From the NCBI GenBank assembly GCA_027922465.2, contig BQMF02000475.1, positions 62,001-126,000 of the forward strand: DNA of 64,000 bases. The letters run 5' to 3'. Below, piece by piece: positions 45,752-56,845 of the stretch (position 1 is the first letter of the stretch; each line of letters opens with the position of its first letter). Below the pieces are notes generated by a model. That model was not told where the DNA came from. It saw only the letters and a list, made by a program, of their open reading frames with translations, and searched no databases. The stretch is from Turritopsis dohrnii (lineage: Eukaryota; Cnidaria; Hydrozoa; Anthoathecata; Oceaniidae). The position numbers were made by a program, and so were the translations under genes.

Positions 45752-45855
45752 TGGATTAATTTTCGCGAGATTTTTTTTTTCCTTTTTTGTGAAAGTTTAT
45801 ATTGCAAATACATTGTGAAATTGTCGGATCGCGAAAATTAATTCATTAATTGAAG
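45752..45855. mobile_element. Short MITE with CGCGAAAATTAATTC termini
   Basis: TTAATTGGATTAATTTTCGC on the left and GCGAAAATTAATTCATTAAT on the right are inverses, about 100 bp apart. It is related in motif to the CGCGAAA elements at 20648 and 48029. Confidence 0.65.
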
Positions 45856-45911
45856 ATATATGAACCAACAGGGACTTGAGATGACGTGTGATTTGTTTCC
45901 ATTAGCAATAG

Positions 45912-46085
45912 AGGCTTGAAACGGCATGTATATCGTTTTGTCATCGTCGAAATGTCGCCTTAGAGGCGGAACAGCATCAGATTGCGTCACACGACCAGAT
46001 TGCATCGATAATGAACCAACAGAAAAAGAAGAAAAGAGTTAAGGCTGAAATGGATCTGCTGCATTGTTACTTGCATATTGAATGA
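45912..46085 (+). CDS. Possible orphan terminal exon, 57 codons
   Basis: After a plausible acceptor (CAATAG at 45911) an open frame runs 57 codons to TGA (46083-46085): RLETACISFCHRRNVALEAE, then ASIMNQQKKKKRVKAEMDLL and HCYLHIE. The composition is that of a charged helical protein end, unlike nearby noise. I do not recognise the protein and find no upstream exon among the repeats at 43.5-45.8 kb. It could be a gene fragment or a chance frame. Confidence 0.3.
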   Translation, partial: RLETACISFCHRRNVALEAEQHQIASHDQIASIMNQQKKKKRVKAEMDLLHCYLHIE

Positions 46086-46324
46086 AAACAAAAGAAAGGC
46101 AAGGCAATTTCTATTGTCTGGGTTTCTGTAGGTAATTTTAATGCATAAACTCAATATTCGAATATTCGATATTTCGAATTTTTGAAACTTAATTCTTTTG
46201 CGATCACTAAGAATTGCGAACCTCCATTTGGCACTTTTGATACGAAGATTGGAGTCCAGGTATTTCTGAATTTAAAAAAATCAACATTCAAATGGATCAG
46301 TTTAAATTGTTTTAAATTTTGCAG

Positions 46325-46556
46325 CGATGGTGTAGTGTAGTGGTGTAGTGGTTAGTACCTTTGAGTGCGACCGCTGCGACCCGACCACTCCGAAGCGCTT
46401 TAAAAGCAGCGTTGTCAGCCCATTAGGAGCCATCGACTGACTGCACGCTGGCCTTTGGGCAAGTTAGAGTAGGTAAGTCAACTAATAGTTGCAAGTCGGC
46501 GGGCGGAAGAACCAACCGTTACTGATGGAAGCCCAAGGACTAAAAACTCTCGTTAC
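46325..46556 (+). repeat. Possible tRNA-related SINE remnant
   Basis: GGTGTAGTGGTTAGTACC resembles a box A region, followed by a GC-richer body (CGACCACTCCGAAGCGC...). No clear box B or tail. It directly precedes the Harbinger-like MITE. Confidence 0.3.
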
Positions 46557-46559
46557 TTA

Positions 46560-47290
46560 GGTCCATTTCATAAGCTGTGCCGTGCCGAGCCGAACTCGGA
46601 AATTTCCTCAGCACGGCTCGGCTCAGCTCTCTTCGACACATCGTTTCATAAGAGCCGAGCCGAGCCAAGCCGAATCGCGCCAAATTTTTCAGAATTGTGG
46701 CTGTTTATAACAACAAAATGCTTCTGTATTCTCGAATTCGAAGAGAGACAGAGAAGAGAAAGATTATGTATTTTAGTTGGGTTTCTTATATTAAGTCTGG
46801 ATCCTCCATCAGCTTCATTATCATTATCTCGTTGCTGAACTATTTGAACTTTTGATGACGGTTTTCGTTTATTTTTATCGTTTAGTACATAATTTATGAA
46901 TAATCTCTTCGTCTGTTTGATCTTTATCTGAACTTTCGAGTTTTTCACGTTCCTCTCGTTCTTCATTAACTATACGAGCAGATTGCTCTTCAAGAATCTG
47001 TAGCATGGTTTTCTCGGTCGCCATATTGAAATATTATTTAAAAAGGAATCTTTTTTTTTGCAAAGTAAGCAAGTTTCTTGAAATATACGCATGCGTCAGC
47101 ACGGCTCGGCTCACCATTTCGTTTCAAACAGTCGAGCCAAGCCGTGCCGAGGCGTGCGGCACGGCCAGGTCAGCTGTGCGGCACGGCTCGGTTCGGCACG
47201 GCTGAATATTGGTTTTATAAGCTGTGCCGAGCCGAACTCAGAGAAAATTTGTCGAGTTCGGCTCGGCACGGCACAGCTTATGAAATGGCC
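46560..47290. mobile_element. Harbinger-like TIR element with TTA target duplication
   Basis: GGTCCATTTCATAAGCTGTG at 46560 is mirrored by CACAGCTTATGAAATGGCC ending 47290, with TIRs of about 40 bp continuing through GCCGTGCCGAGCCGAACTCG. It is flanked by TTA on both sides (46557-46559 and 47291-47293), as expected for PIF/Harbinger. GC-rich CGGCTCGGCACGG repeats fill both ends. A minus-strand frame (47024-46875) encodes 49 aa beginning MATEKTMLQILEEQ, acidic and unrecognised. No transposase. Confidence 0.85.
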
Positions 47291-47293
47291 TTA

Positions 47294-48028
47294 CTTACTT
47301 CGATTTATGACGGTTGTGCCCACGGGGACTTTATTTCTATTTAATTCGCTATATGTATCACGTTTTCTTTTATTTCAAACAATTTAAACTGATCCTAATG
47401 GATGTGTAATATATTTCAGCCTATAGGGTAAGGGATAAAGTTCCAACTAAATGGTCCAATTAAACTTATCGTGTATTTTATCCTTTAGACGGCCTTTAAA
47501 TTGACCAATACAGATTAAAGAAGATAGGTCTTAGTATGTTGTCGTGAAATATTGTCATGAGATTTTTGTTAGTATCACTAAAATTGATCTTTGCATGTTT
47601 CATGTTTGAAAGTAGGTTATCATGCTTTTACGAAGCTGCACCTCAGCTTGTTTCTCATCTACTACAACATAAGTGTGTATACAACAATGTCTATATTTTT
47701 TTGGTAATTTTTTTTATTGGTTTTTGTGTATATGTCTACGTATAGGGCATCGCAGCCATCTTGTTTTGATCGTCGTGTGGAGGAGATATGTAAAGTCAAA
47801 ATGTAAGTAAAGTTTAGAAGAAAAAAAATCGAAAAGTGAAAAGAAAGAAGACGAAGTCAAAAAAGAAGAAGAGGAGGAGGAGTTGAAAAAAAGAAGTAAA
47901 AAATACCACAAAAAACTCAAGATTTAAAAAACTAAAAAAAATGCGTGAAAGGTATAAGAAACAGTTTAAACTCGAACTTTAAATCATCTAACAAACTAGT
48001 CTTGTTTCTTCTTTTTCGTTTTTATTTA
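47294..48028. other. No gene recognised
   Basis: AT-rich with an A/G-rich stretch at 47818-47905 (AAG/GAGGAGG) that produces spurious Lys- or Ser/Phe-rich frames. Nothing supported. Confidence 0.5.
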
Positions 48029-48764
48029 CCTTAAGAGAAGAAATTGTTTGCGGAAGAAATTTTTGCGGAATATATTTTTGTGGATGAATGACTCAAAAAT
48101 ACCATATTTTGCGGAATAAATTTTTTGCGGATGCAACAAATTTAATAAAATCGATGGAATGGAAAAAGCAGATTTATGGAATAACATCTATTTTTCATCA
48201 GTTAAAATATCAAAAAATAATACTAAGCTAAAACAAACAGATAATGTAGCTGGGTCTTATCTTTGATCAGAGAAGGTCAATGTAGCGCCAGCAACTGAAA
48301 ATATGACTCAGTCAAAGTCTACTTCCCACAAAGGAAAGGATCGTTTCTCAAAGTAAAAGCAACAGTACGAAGCGCTAAACCTGTCGCAAGTGCAGATGCT
48401 GCTTGTGTTGTTATTGACGAAGAGTAATAAATAAGTCCTTAGATGTTCAATAACCAAGACTTCTTTCCTTTTTCAACCCCCTTTTTCATTTTCCAAACGT
48501 TTTGTAAAGACGAGACTTTGCAGTTTATGCAAAGCAAAGTGAAAAATCAATTCTTTACGGGTAAAAAATTTCAAAAATTTTGCGGAGTAAATTTTTGTGG
48601 ATGAAGAATTTCGAATATTTTGCGGAATTTATTTTTGCGGATCACCAATATTTATTCATTTTTGCGGAATTTATTTTTGCGGATTTGAGGGAAATCCGCA
48701 AAAATAAATTCCGCAAAAAAAGTTCCGCACAAATTTCTTCCGCAAACAATTTCTTCCCTTAAGG
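48029..48764. mobile_element. TA-flanked TIR element, copy 1
   Basis: CCTTAAGAGAAGAAATTG at 48029 is mirrored by CAATTTCTTCCCTTAAGG ending 48764. The TIRs run on through GTTTGCGGAAGAAATTT with repeated TTTTGCGGA blocks. TA on both sides (48027-48028 and 48765-48766). The centre (48240-48425) matches the centre of 50435-51196 in the opposite orientation. Confidence 0.85.
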
Positions 48765-50434
48765 TAATTATACTTTTTTGGGAAGAAGGCTTTTTTTTCA
48801 TTTTTTTCATTTTTCTTTAAAATATATATATATGTATCCATGGTTACAGCTCATGCAAGTATAATCTTTCGTTGTTAGGAATATAATTTCTGGTGTTTAT
48901 TAAGCCTCGTTTCCAAACAAAAATGGCGTCAGTGTAACTTAAGCGACTATGTAACGGGAGTTTTTTTTAAGTCTAACTCTCGCGGGTCCGAAAAAGTCGG
49001 TCTGACTTAACGAGAGTCTGACTTATCGGAACTTCATCGTAAGTCAGACTCTACTTATTTAGTTTGAATTATCGGAAATATTCAAAAAATTGAAATAGAA
49101 CACAACATTTTTCTGTCATGCTTCTAGTTTGCAGCTTCTGCTTTGACGCCAATGTTTTTAAAAAATTGAAGTTCAAATTCATTTCAAAATATTCCTTTCG
49201 AACTTTTGGCGATCGAAATCCGAATTAAGCTGTGTTTGTAGACTGAAGGGACTGAACAGAACAGTCCGGCTTAACGAAAAGTCCGATTATTAAACGGTAT
49301 CCGACTTAACAGGGTTGCACTGTATTTCATACCTGAAAGGATCAATATTATGCCGATTTTTATATATTTCCCCATAGGGCGAAATATATGTTAAAATCGG
49401 CATTTTCCTTCTTCTTCTCCTCCTCCTCCTCCTCCTTCTTCTTCTTCTCCGTTCACTTTTATAGCCGCGGTTCAGTATTGAATTTTCCCCTACCCATAGT
49501 AGATAAGAATAGAGGCTAGTGTAGCGTGAAGTATAATACGCCATTTTTTTCAGTCAGTTGGGCTTTTTTCTGCAAACTTTTAAAATGATTCAATAGATGA
49601 AACGTTAAATGATGGAATAAATCGTTTTATTTCATAAAAAAGTTTTGTAAAAACTTTTGAATGAACGTGTAAAAAACAGAAAAACATTGATATCAATGAT
49701 GTTTTGTTTTTTTTGATTGGTAATTAAATGCTTGGAACAACAAACCATTGAAGCTGTGATTTCAGTGCAAAGGTGAAAATTCATTATCAATAGCCAGGCT
49801 GAAGATCTATTTAGTATGATCCTGATATAATGTAGCCCAACTGAACTGAAAGCACGATGATATATACAGACAGCCGTATAAAGAAAACCCTTTTTTTTCA
49901 TGTGGAGAACAACCAGTTCAACCAGTTAATTCAAGAAGTACATACAAAAACAGCAAGTAAATATGTGATGTCGTACATGCAAGAAGAAGTTCAGAAAACC
50001 AATTACGTATAATGTTTTAATACACAGAGGATTGAGACAAATCTTGAAATTGAAAGAATGCTGGTCGAGTGTGCTTCCCTGGATAGTTAGTTAGTGATCA
50101 ACAGAAACATAGTTTACTATGAATGAAGTCTATGGTCATGCATCAGTATATATTTGATGCTGTATATCATATTTTATTTTGCAAAATTAAATATGACTGT
50201 CACTTTTCCTTTTATGAACAATGAACATAAATCAAAGCACAATCCAACATGAGAGTCTGTAAATTAAATCAAGCCACGAACTTCTGCTTTCAGCTATGTA
50301 GTGCTTTGGTTATGAATGTGTATTTTCACTACCAAAATCTGTTTTGTTTTTCAGTTTGGGATTTAGGTCATTTTTATCACATAACACAATGAGTGTAAAC
50401 ATAATTTTTTTGAACAGAGATGTTTATTCTGATA
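48765..50434. other. Degenerate repeat sequence, no gene
   Basis: At 48960-49320 are GTCTGACTTA...CGAGAGTCTG and CCGACTTAACAGGGTTGCAC, resembling Tigger-type MITE ends without a clean partner. A (CTT/CCT)n run at 49407-49452 gives a false poly-Arg frame. The remainder is unassigned. Confidence 0.4.
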
Positions 50435-51196
50435 CCTTAAGGGAAGAATATGTTTGCAGAAGAAATTTGTATGGAACTTTTTTTTGTGAAATTTATTTTT
50501 GTGGATTTCGCTCAAATCCACAAAAATAAATTCCGCAAAAATGAATTATTGGTCATCCGCAAAAATAAATTCTGCAAAATTTCAAAATGTTTCATCCTTA
50601 AAGAATTGATCTTTTACTTTGGTTTGCATATAACTGAACCCTAACTAGCATCTCGTCTTTACAAAACATTTGGAAAATGAAAAAGGAAATAAGTCGATGT
50701 TATTTAACATCTAAGGACTCATTTATTAGTATTCTTACAACCAGCATCTGCACTTGTGACAGGTTTATTGCTTCGTACTGTTGCTTTTACTTTGAGAAAC
50801 AATGTCTGCGGTGGTATCACAGTTTTTATTGTTATTTTCACTTTTGGTTTATGGGAAGTAGACCCAGACTGAGTCATATTCTCAGTTGCTGGCATTACAT
50901 TGACCTCTTCTGAACAAAGATAAGACCCAGCCACATTATCTGTTTGTTGTAGTTTAGTATTCTTTTTGATATTTTAACTGCTGAAAAATAGATGTTATTC
51001 CATAGATCTGCTCTTTCCATTCAACTAAAGTTTGTATATACACCCAGGCACTAAATTGGGTGTTTCCTTACTTTCGATTTTATCAAATTTCTTGCATCCG
51101 GAAAAAAATTAATTCTACAAAATCTCCTTTGAAGTTGTCATCCGAAAAAATATATTCCACAAAAATTTCTTCTGCAAATAATATCTTCCCTTTAGG
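50435..51196. mobile_element. TA-flanked TIR element, copy 2 (inverted centre)
   Basis: CCTTAAGGGAAGAATATG at 50435 is mirrored by ATATCTTCCCTTTAGG ending 51196, with TA on both sides. A minus-strand frame (50934-50719) encodes about 70 aa including MPATENMTQSGSTSHKPK and TLFLKVKATVRSN. The same reading is partly kept in copy 1 (GTTTCTCAAAGTAAAAGCAA), so this may be captured host coding sequence. No transposase. Confidence 0.82.
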
Positions 51197-51499
51197 TATA
51201 TACTTGAATTTGGTTTTATAAGTTGTCATTTTAAGCCCATCTTTTTAAAAAAATAACTCTTCTGTCCTAATTTGAAATGGTATACATAATATTTTGTTAG
51301 TAGAGGTTGTGATTGCTTATGATAGTTATTTGCTTGTCTATCCCAAAGTATTATATTGTAGCTATTGAAATTAGGTTTAACAATTTTCTTTTCTTCTTTT
51401 GTACAGTAAACCTGTATACAAATTTGATTGCATGATGTTGTAAGATTTCAAAAAGCAAGTGTTCTGTTGAATTTCATTGTTTACCATGATTTTATGGTA

Positions 51500-52878
51500 T
51501 CCCAGCAGGCACCCAACGTTATACTAACGTTAGTGTTACGTTATTTTTTACGTTGTGGTAACGTTAGTGGTTGGTTAGAATGGAAGTCTTTTTTTAATTA
51601 GTATAACGTTAGATACTTACGTTAGTATAACGTTAGATACTTACGTTAGTATAACGTTAAATACTTACGTTAGTATAACGTTAAATACTTACGTTAGCAT
51701 AACGTTAGAAAGTTACATCAGGACAACGTTAAATTTCGTTAACAACATCAAAATGTTATAACATTGTAATGACTTCTGAAGTCATTATAAACAAATCCCG
51801 GTGTCCATCCCAACTAAGTAAGACAAATGACGAAAACAGCGAATAGTCATAGAAGTTGATATTTACCTTTAATTGACAAGAAAAGTATATTTTTATGTCA
51901 ATATTTACGCATGCCTAATAGAAGAAAAAGAAACAAATATAAGTGAAGGTGTTAAACGAATGCTTGTGGTTACGGCAAATTGCAATAAATGAAAATCAAT
52001 AGAAATTTATGCTAGAACAGATATCTATTTTCCAGCTGACTAATGTCCATAGAACAGACATTTTGTGCTTTCATATGTTAACAAAGCAAAACACTCTGGG
52101 GATACAACAAAATTAATCAGAAACCTTGAGTAAAAGATTTCTATTAAAAATAATCAAGTAGCAGGCCCTAATACTCTAGCTATCATCTATAAGTCATGTA
52201 GTACAGATCTTGCCAGCAAAACCAAGATTAAATAATCAAACTGATTTCTCGTTTTAAGGCTAGACTAGCGCGAAGTATATAATAGATATATAATAGACAT
52301 ATTACCATGTGTAAAATGGAGAGGAAATACTAGGTTAGCACGGTAAAAGCGAGTTTTTTCAAGAGATACACTTCTTAATTGAAAAGGCGAAAATGTGTAG
52401 CAAGTGCGAATCAAAATTCATATCATCCTCAAGGACTTACTTATGATAGCCCTTACTAACGTAAGTATTTAACGTTATACTAATTAAAAAAAGACTTCCA
52501 TTCTAACCAACCACTAACGTTACCACAACGTAAAAAATAACGTAACACTAACGTTAGTATAACGTAAATTAACGAAATTCAACGTTATACTAACGTAAGT
52601 ATCTAACGTTATACTAACGTAAGTATTTAACGTTATACTAATTAAAAAAAGACTTCCATTCTAACCAACCACTAACGTTACCACAACGTAAAAACTAACG
52701 TAACACTAACGTTAATACAACGTAAATTAACGAAATTTAACGTTGTCCTGATGTAACTTTCTAACGTTGTACTAACGTAAGTAGTTAACGTTGGAATAAC
52801 GTTGGTTTTACGTTGGTAACGTTAAACCTAGAACCAACGTTAGACTAACGTTAGATAAACGTTGGGTGCCTGCTGGGA
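51500..52878. mobile_element. 1,379-bp palindrome-rich TIR element (ACGTT arrays)
   Basis: TCCCAGCAGGCACCCAACGT at 51500 is mirrored by ACGTTGGGTGCCTGCTGGGA ending 52878, with TA on both sides. The left arm (to about 51765) and right arm (from about 52458) consist of repeated AACGTTA / TACTTACGTTAGTATAACG units. The right arm carries a further tandem copy of a block of about 165 bp (52462-52622, 52623-52735). The 700-bp centre is AT-rich without a coding frame. Confidence 0.88.
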
Positions 52879-52990
52879 TAAAGGATGTCAATAAAGATCA
52901 TACATTTGTTAAGATGAAATTCTTTTACACAATGATGATATGCCGTTGTTTAAGGGGAAATATTAGTCATATTTAGGTCTTATAACTTTT

Positions 52991-53052
52991 GAGTTAAAAA
53001 GTTAGAAGTTACTATATGGACACTCATATAGTAACTTCTAACTTTTTAACTC
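52991..53052. repeat. Perfect 28-bp inverted repeat, 6-nt loop
   Basis: GAGTTAAAAAGTTAGAAGTT...ATATG (52991-53018) and its exact inverse (53025-53052) surround GACACT. A perfect hairpin of this length in AT-rich DNA is either very young or selected. Confidence 0.95.
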
Positions 53053-53355
53053 CTCAGCAAAAATTATAAGACAAACTTTATCATTTGACCAACCATGACA
53101 TCTTCATTTCATAATAAGTTCAAAATAAGTTTTTTTGTGGTATTAAATTCAGTTCCACCGTGATTAGTAAGGACAGCATTTTTATCTGAGTATCAGGTTG
53201 ATGGTAGTTTTACTGTAATTATTTTATCACACATTTTTCTCATGGTTATCAATGTACACACAATTATTGACACAAATTTCGCAACTTTGGGGAAATATAT
53301 AGTCGCATTTTTGCGAATCTTGTTACGGTAGCAGCGTAAGCGAATACCGTATTAA

Positions 53356-53487
53356 AGTCTGTTCAAAAAATATGTGCACTAATTTCAGCTTCTATATAAA
53401 AACCAGGCTCAAGGGAATTGATGTAATTTGCTAAATCTGGTTTCCACATGGTAACTGAAATTAGTGCACATATTTTTTGAACAGACT
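53356..53487. mobile_element. 132-bp MITE with perfect 33-bp TIRs
   Basis: AGTCTGTTCAAAAAATATGT...TTTCAG (53356-53388) is exactly inverted at 53455-53487 around a 66-bp centre. No coding capacity. The target duplication is not clear. Confidence 0.85.
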
Positions 53488-55322
53488 ATAAAACACCCTT
53501 GGACTCCTACTACTCCTACTCCTACTCCTACTACTACTCCGGCCGAAACGGCAGTTTTTAGCCTACGATTTAGAGTATGCGAGTCCCCACTAAAAACTCA
53601 ATATACATTCTAATGAACGAACACAGCCTTTTGAATTTTCGAAGGTTTTCAATCACATACATTTAAAATACGTTTTCTTTGATATTTTATCACTTAATTG
53701 ATGAAGGAATGGATATTAATCAAATAGGTCTACATAAAACTGGGACTTTTAGTTACTTTTATGGTACTGAATCAATGAACTTTGGCACTTGAAAATAGAT
53801 ATGTTTTTCGTGTCAGTAAAGCACAGATCAGACTTTCTTATTACTTTCTACGTTTGTTAGCTATCTGTTCTGTCTTTGAACATCAAGGTTTTCAAAAATC
53901 GAGTTAAAAAAAGGCAGTTATCTGTTTGAATTCATTTTCGGTTTCAAAAAATTATAATTCAAAACATACATTTTTTTTTCGAAGAAACGCGTTTTTTTCT
54001 ACATAAGCTCTTATAAAAAAACGTACGTTATAAACAGCTCATGCATGTATAATTCTTTTGTCTTCTAATAAATTAAATTGCTGGTGTGTTGCGATTAGAC
54101 CCTATTTACACGAGTTAGTAATTTTAAACATTATAATATCGTTTATGCCTGTTTTCCACCAGTAAGATATCTCAAGAAATAACGTTTACAGAACGTTTAA
54201 GAACTTTAAGTAAAATTTCAAATTTAAAAGTATTCTTGTGGCAAGTACTTTTGCTGCTACCGTTTTGCGCCATCTGGCTCTTGTTGTTTTTAAAACCGGC
54301 TTTGTTTTTTCTTTTCCTGTTTTTTGAAATCTCGTGGGTGCATTTTCATGAAACCAACGCACTGTGCATTGCATGTCAGCGAAGATAAAAAAAGGGAAAT
54401 TTATCGAAGAAACTAATAATTATCTTGGACTTTTATCATACTTTTCTAACCGTAAGGGCATCTTGTTTGAAATACCCACACACTTGAGAATGTAAACATG
54501 TAACAAAAGCATCTTGTTTGAAATACCCACACACTTGAGAATGTAAACATGTAACAAAAGCTTTCTGGAAAATAATAATAAAATGTTTTTGAGAAACATT
54601 GCCATGTCCAACATCTTCGTTTGAAAATCTCACTGTTTACAGTGCGAGTGATATGCATGATCATCTTAATACCTTATCCAACTACCACGATGCGATGTTT
54701 GCTTTCAGGTCTGTTGTAAATGAATATCAGTTCAGTTAGCGAAACCTTATTATTATTCCATTTTTTTTAAGGATTATTTCTCATTGCCTTGTGGTATCCC
54801 GGTAACAGTCCTTCAGCGGCGAATCTAGAGGGTAGTCGCAACTTGTTGATTGTCAACCCTCCAAGGAGTTGTAGTAAATCGTGGTTGTTGAGAAACTTAT
54901 CTCTCATTATAAAAGATTGGTGAAATCAAATAATTGGAAGTCAGAAATTATTTCCAACGTACGAAACATACATTGAACATTTTATCTCTTGCTTGATTTC
55001 CTGAAAAAAATTTACATTATTTACTGAGTAGGTTTTACAATTTTTTATTTACAATCAAAACCATATTTCATGACCTGTAGAACATTTTGGGAAAAATGTC
55101 CTTTTATGTTGCGGGAAATTTTCTATACCGTGTGTACTATATAGATGTATTGCGATGCGATCTCTCTCTATGGGGATGTGTAGTAGCATGCTTTCTTCTC
55201 ATCGAAGAAAACGAGAATGGGAGAAACAAGAAATTTTTCAAGGGAACATTCTCTTAACTACGAATTAATGGAAATGGTACTACAAAGACTGACTTCTTGC
55301 ACATAAGCAATTTATTAAATAT
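53488..55322. other. No gene recognised; simple and short tandem repeats
   Basis: (TACTCC)n at about 53506-53538. Two exact 51-bp tandem units beginning GCATCTTGTTTGAAA at 54458-54508 and 54509-54559. The other frames here are explained by these repeats or are unsupported. Confidence 0.5.
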
Positions 55323-55631
55323 CTAATATTCGGTTTGGTCCCTGTATCTCTTCAAACAGTAAATGGAGACCATTCGTTTCTGATACTCCCCCAACAACCG
55401 TCTTCCGTCTTTCGTCATGAAAACTTTCCCAACGGCTTGTTCACATCGCTGATGTCGAGGTTGAATGAGCCATCCATTTGGAAGATTCAATTCGTTCGCA
55501 CTCGACGATGGAATGGCGAATTGACGAGTTAGCTTTTTAGCATACGTCCGCTTTCCTATTCGAAAATGGGCTGCCACAAAAGTCAAACAACATAACAGCA
55601 ACAAAACAAACCCGCATTTCATCGTTACCAT
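55323..55631 (-). CDS. Small secreted protein, unrecognised
   Basis: Starts at ATG 55631 (MVTM...) or more likely ATG 55622. From the latter, a typical signal peptide (MKCGFVLLLLCCLTFVAA) is followed by about 80 residues to TAA at 55323. The mature part begins HFRIGKR, a Gly-Lys-Arg amidation and cleavage signal right after the predicted signal peptide, then dibasic KK, and it holds two Cys (QRCEQ and IYCLK) that could pair. AATAAA lies in the minus-strand sequence just past the stop. A likely 5' UTR acceptor (TTTTAG) precedes the ATG. I know no family for it. It could be a taxon-restricted secreted peptide. Confidence 0.6.
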   Translation of the reverse strand: MVTMKCGFVLLLLCCLTFVAAHFRIGKRTYAKKLTRQFAIPSSSANELNLPNGWLIQPRHQRCEQAVGKVFMTKDGRRLLGEYQKRMVSIYCLKRYRDQTEY

Positions 55632-56845
55632 CTTTTTTTTTTTGGTTTTTCTAAAATAAGAAGGATAAAAATCATTACTGCAATGTTAAAGTTCAAAGTT
55701 GAAACGATGTGATAGAACGAATACTTGACTAGTTGTTTTAAAATGTTCTGAAAAACGTTATTTAAACGTAATATTGTGATCTGATAAAACCTTCGTTTTA
55801 AAGAGAATCGAGCTGAAGAACGTCTAGTCACTTAGTAATTACCGCGAAGATGAATAATGAATGAGAGGGAAAGGGAAAAAGAAGAGGACAAAAAAAAAGT
55901 TGCTTTGTAAGTACTCTCACCTTTTAGATATTTCCTCTGTACATCATATATTTGTGAAGCGAATGGGTGTTGGTTTATATTCATGCTTTTCGGAAAGATA
56001 TTATCTATTGTGTGTAAGTGAACATTTTAGTTGCTGAAAAGAAAAACAGCAGGACAGAAGATTTAATGTTACTTTTCTGATAATCAAATTAGGTAAGTTT
56101 TAATTAACACTGAACTATTCCTTTTGAACTGGAGGAAATACACGCGCCATGGGTTTGAAATAAAAAGGCATGTTTTAAATGGAGTATTTCAAGATTTCTG
56201 TTCTATTTTTTGCAGTTAAATAAACAACTGACTCCAGGATTTTAATTCTCTCTTTAGAATTTGTCTTTTGAATGAAAATATATGGCTCTATAAAAGCCTT
56301 CCTAAAAGAGACGGAACAGGGAATGGTCTGCGATCTTCTTCAATCCCTCCTATACTACCATGCTATCCTGCGGTGGACTTGAATATTATTGGTAAAAATT
56401 AATTCTTCCGTCTAAATTTTTCATCTTGTATAAATTTCCATAGATCATAATTAAACCTTTGAAACGTTCATTGAATACTTGTATTGCACGGCCATTAGTT
56501 CAGCTCCTTGGGAGTTCAAAAAATTGTGAGAACAGCGTTATAAAGATCTCACTAGAACCTTTCAAAAAATAAAATTATTGATAGGAGGGAAAATATTTAA
56601 TCGAAAATTTCTTAAAAAAAACAAAAGCTTGTAGAATGGAACAGAAGTTGGCTACAAATTCATTTGTGATTTAAGGCTTCATGTTTAATCGAGATGAATA
56701 ATTACAATTAAGAAAAAAGAAAAACAGAGAAAATAAGCAGATTTACAGGGAAAAAAATACAACGATAAAAAAAACGCAACTTGTTTGTAGATGAAAGAAA
56801 AAAAACGACGAACCGTGGTGATATAATTAATGTAATAGATTGGAT
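55632..56845. other. Upstream region of the GPCR
   Basis: AT-rich. A TATA-like TCTATAAAAG occurs near 56288, about 550 bp before the ATG, and could drive the receptor. No upstream coding exon is recognised. Confidence 0.35.

Noticed and set aside
47005..47387. Overlapping open frames with SARLGSARL-type repeats
   Set aside because: They read through the CGGCTCGGCACGG repeats of the Harbinger-like MITE ends in several frames.
49290..49544. Poly-arginine open frame
   Set aside because: Produced by the (CTT/CCT)n simple repeat on the opposite strand.
54420..54664. Repetitive frames with VTCLHSQVCGYFKQDA
   Set aside because: Explained by two exact 51-bp tandem units.
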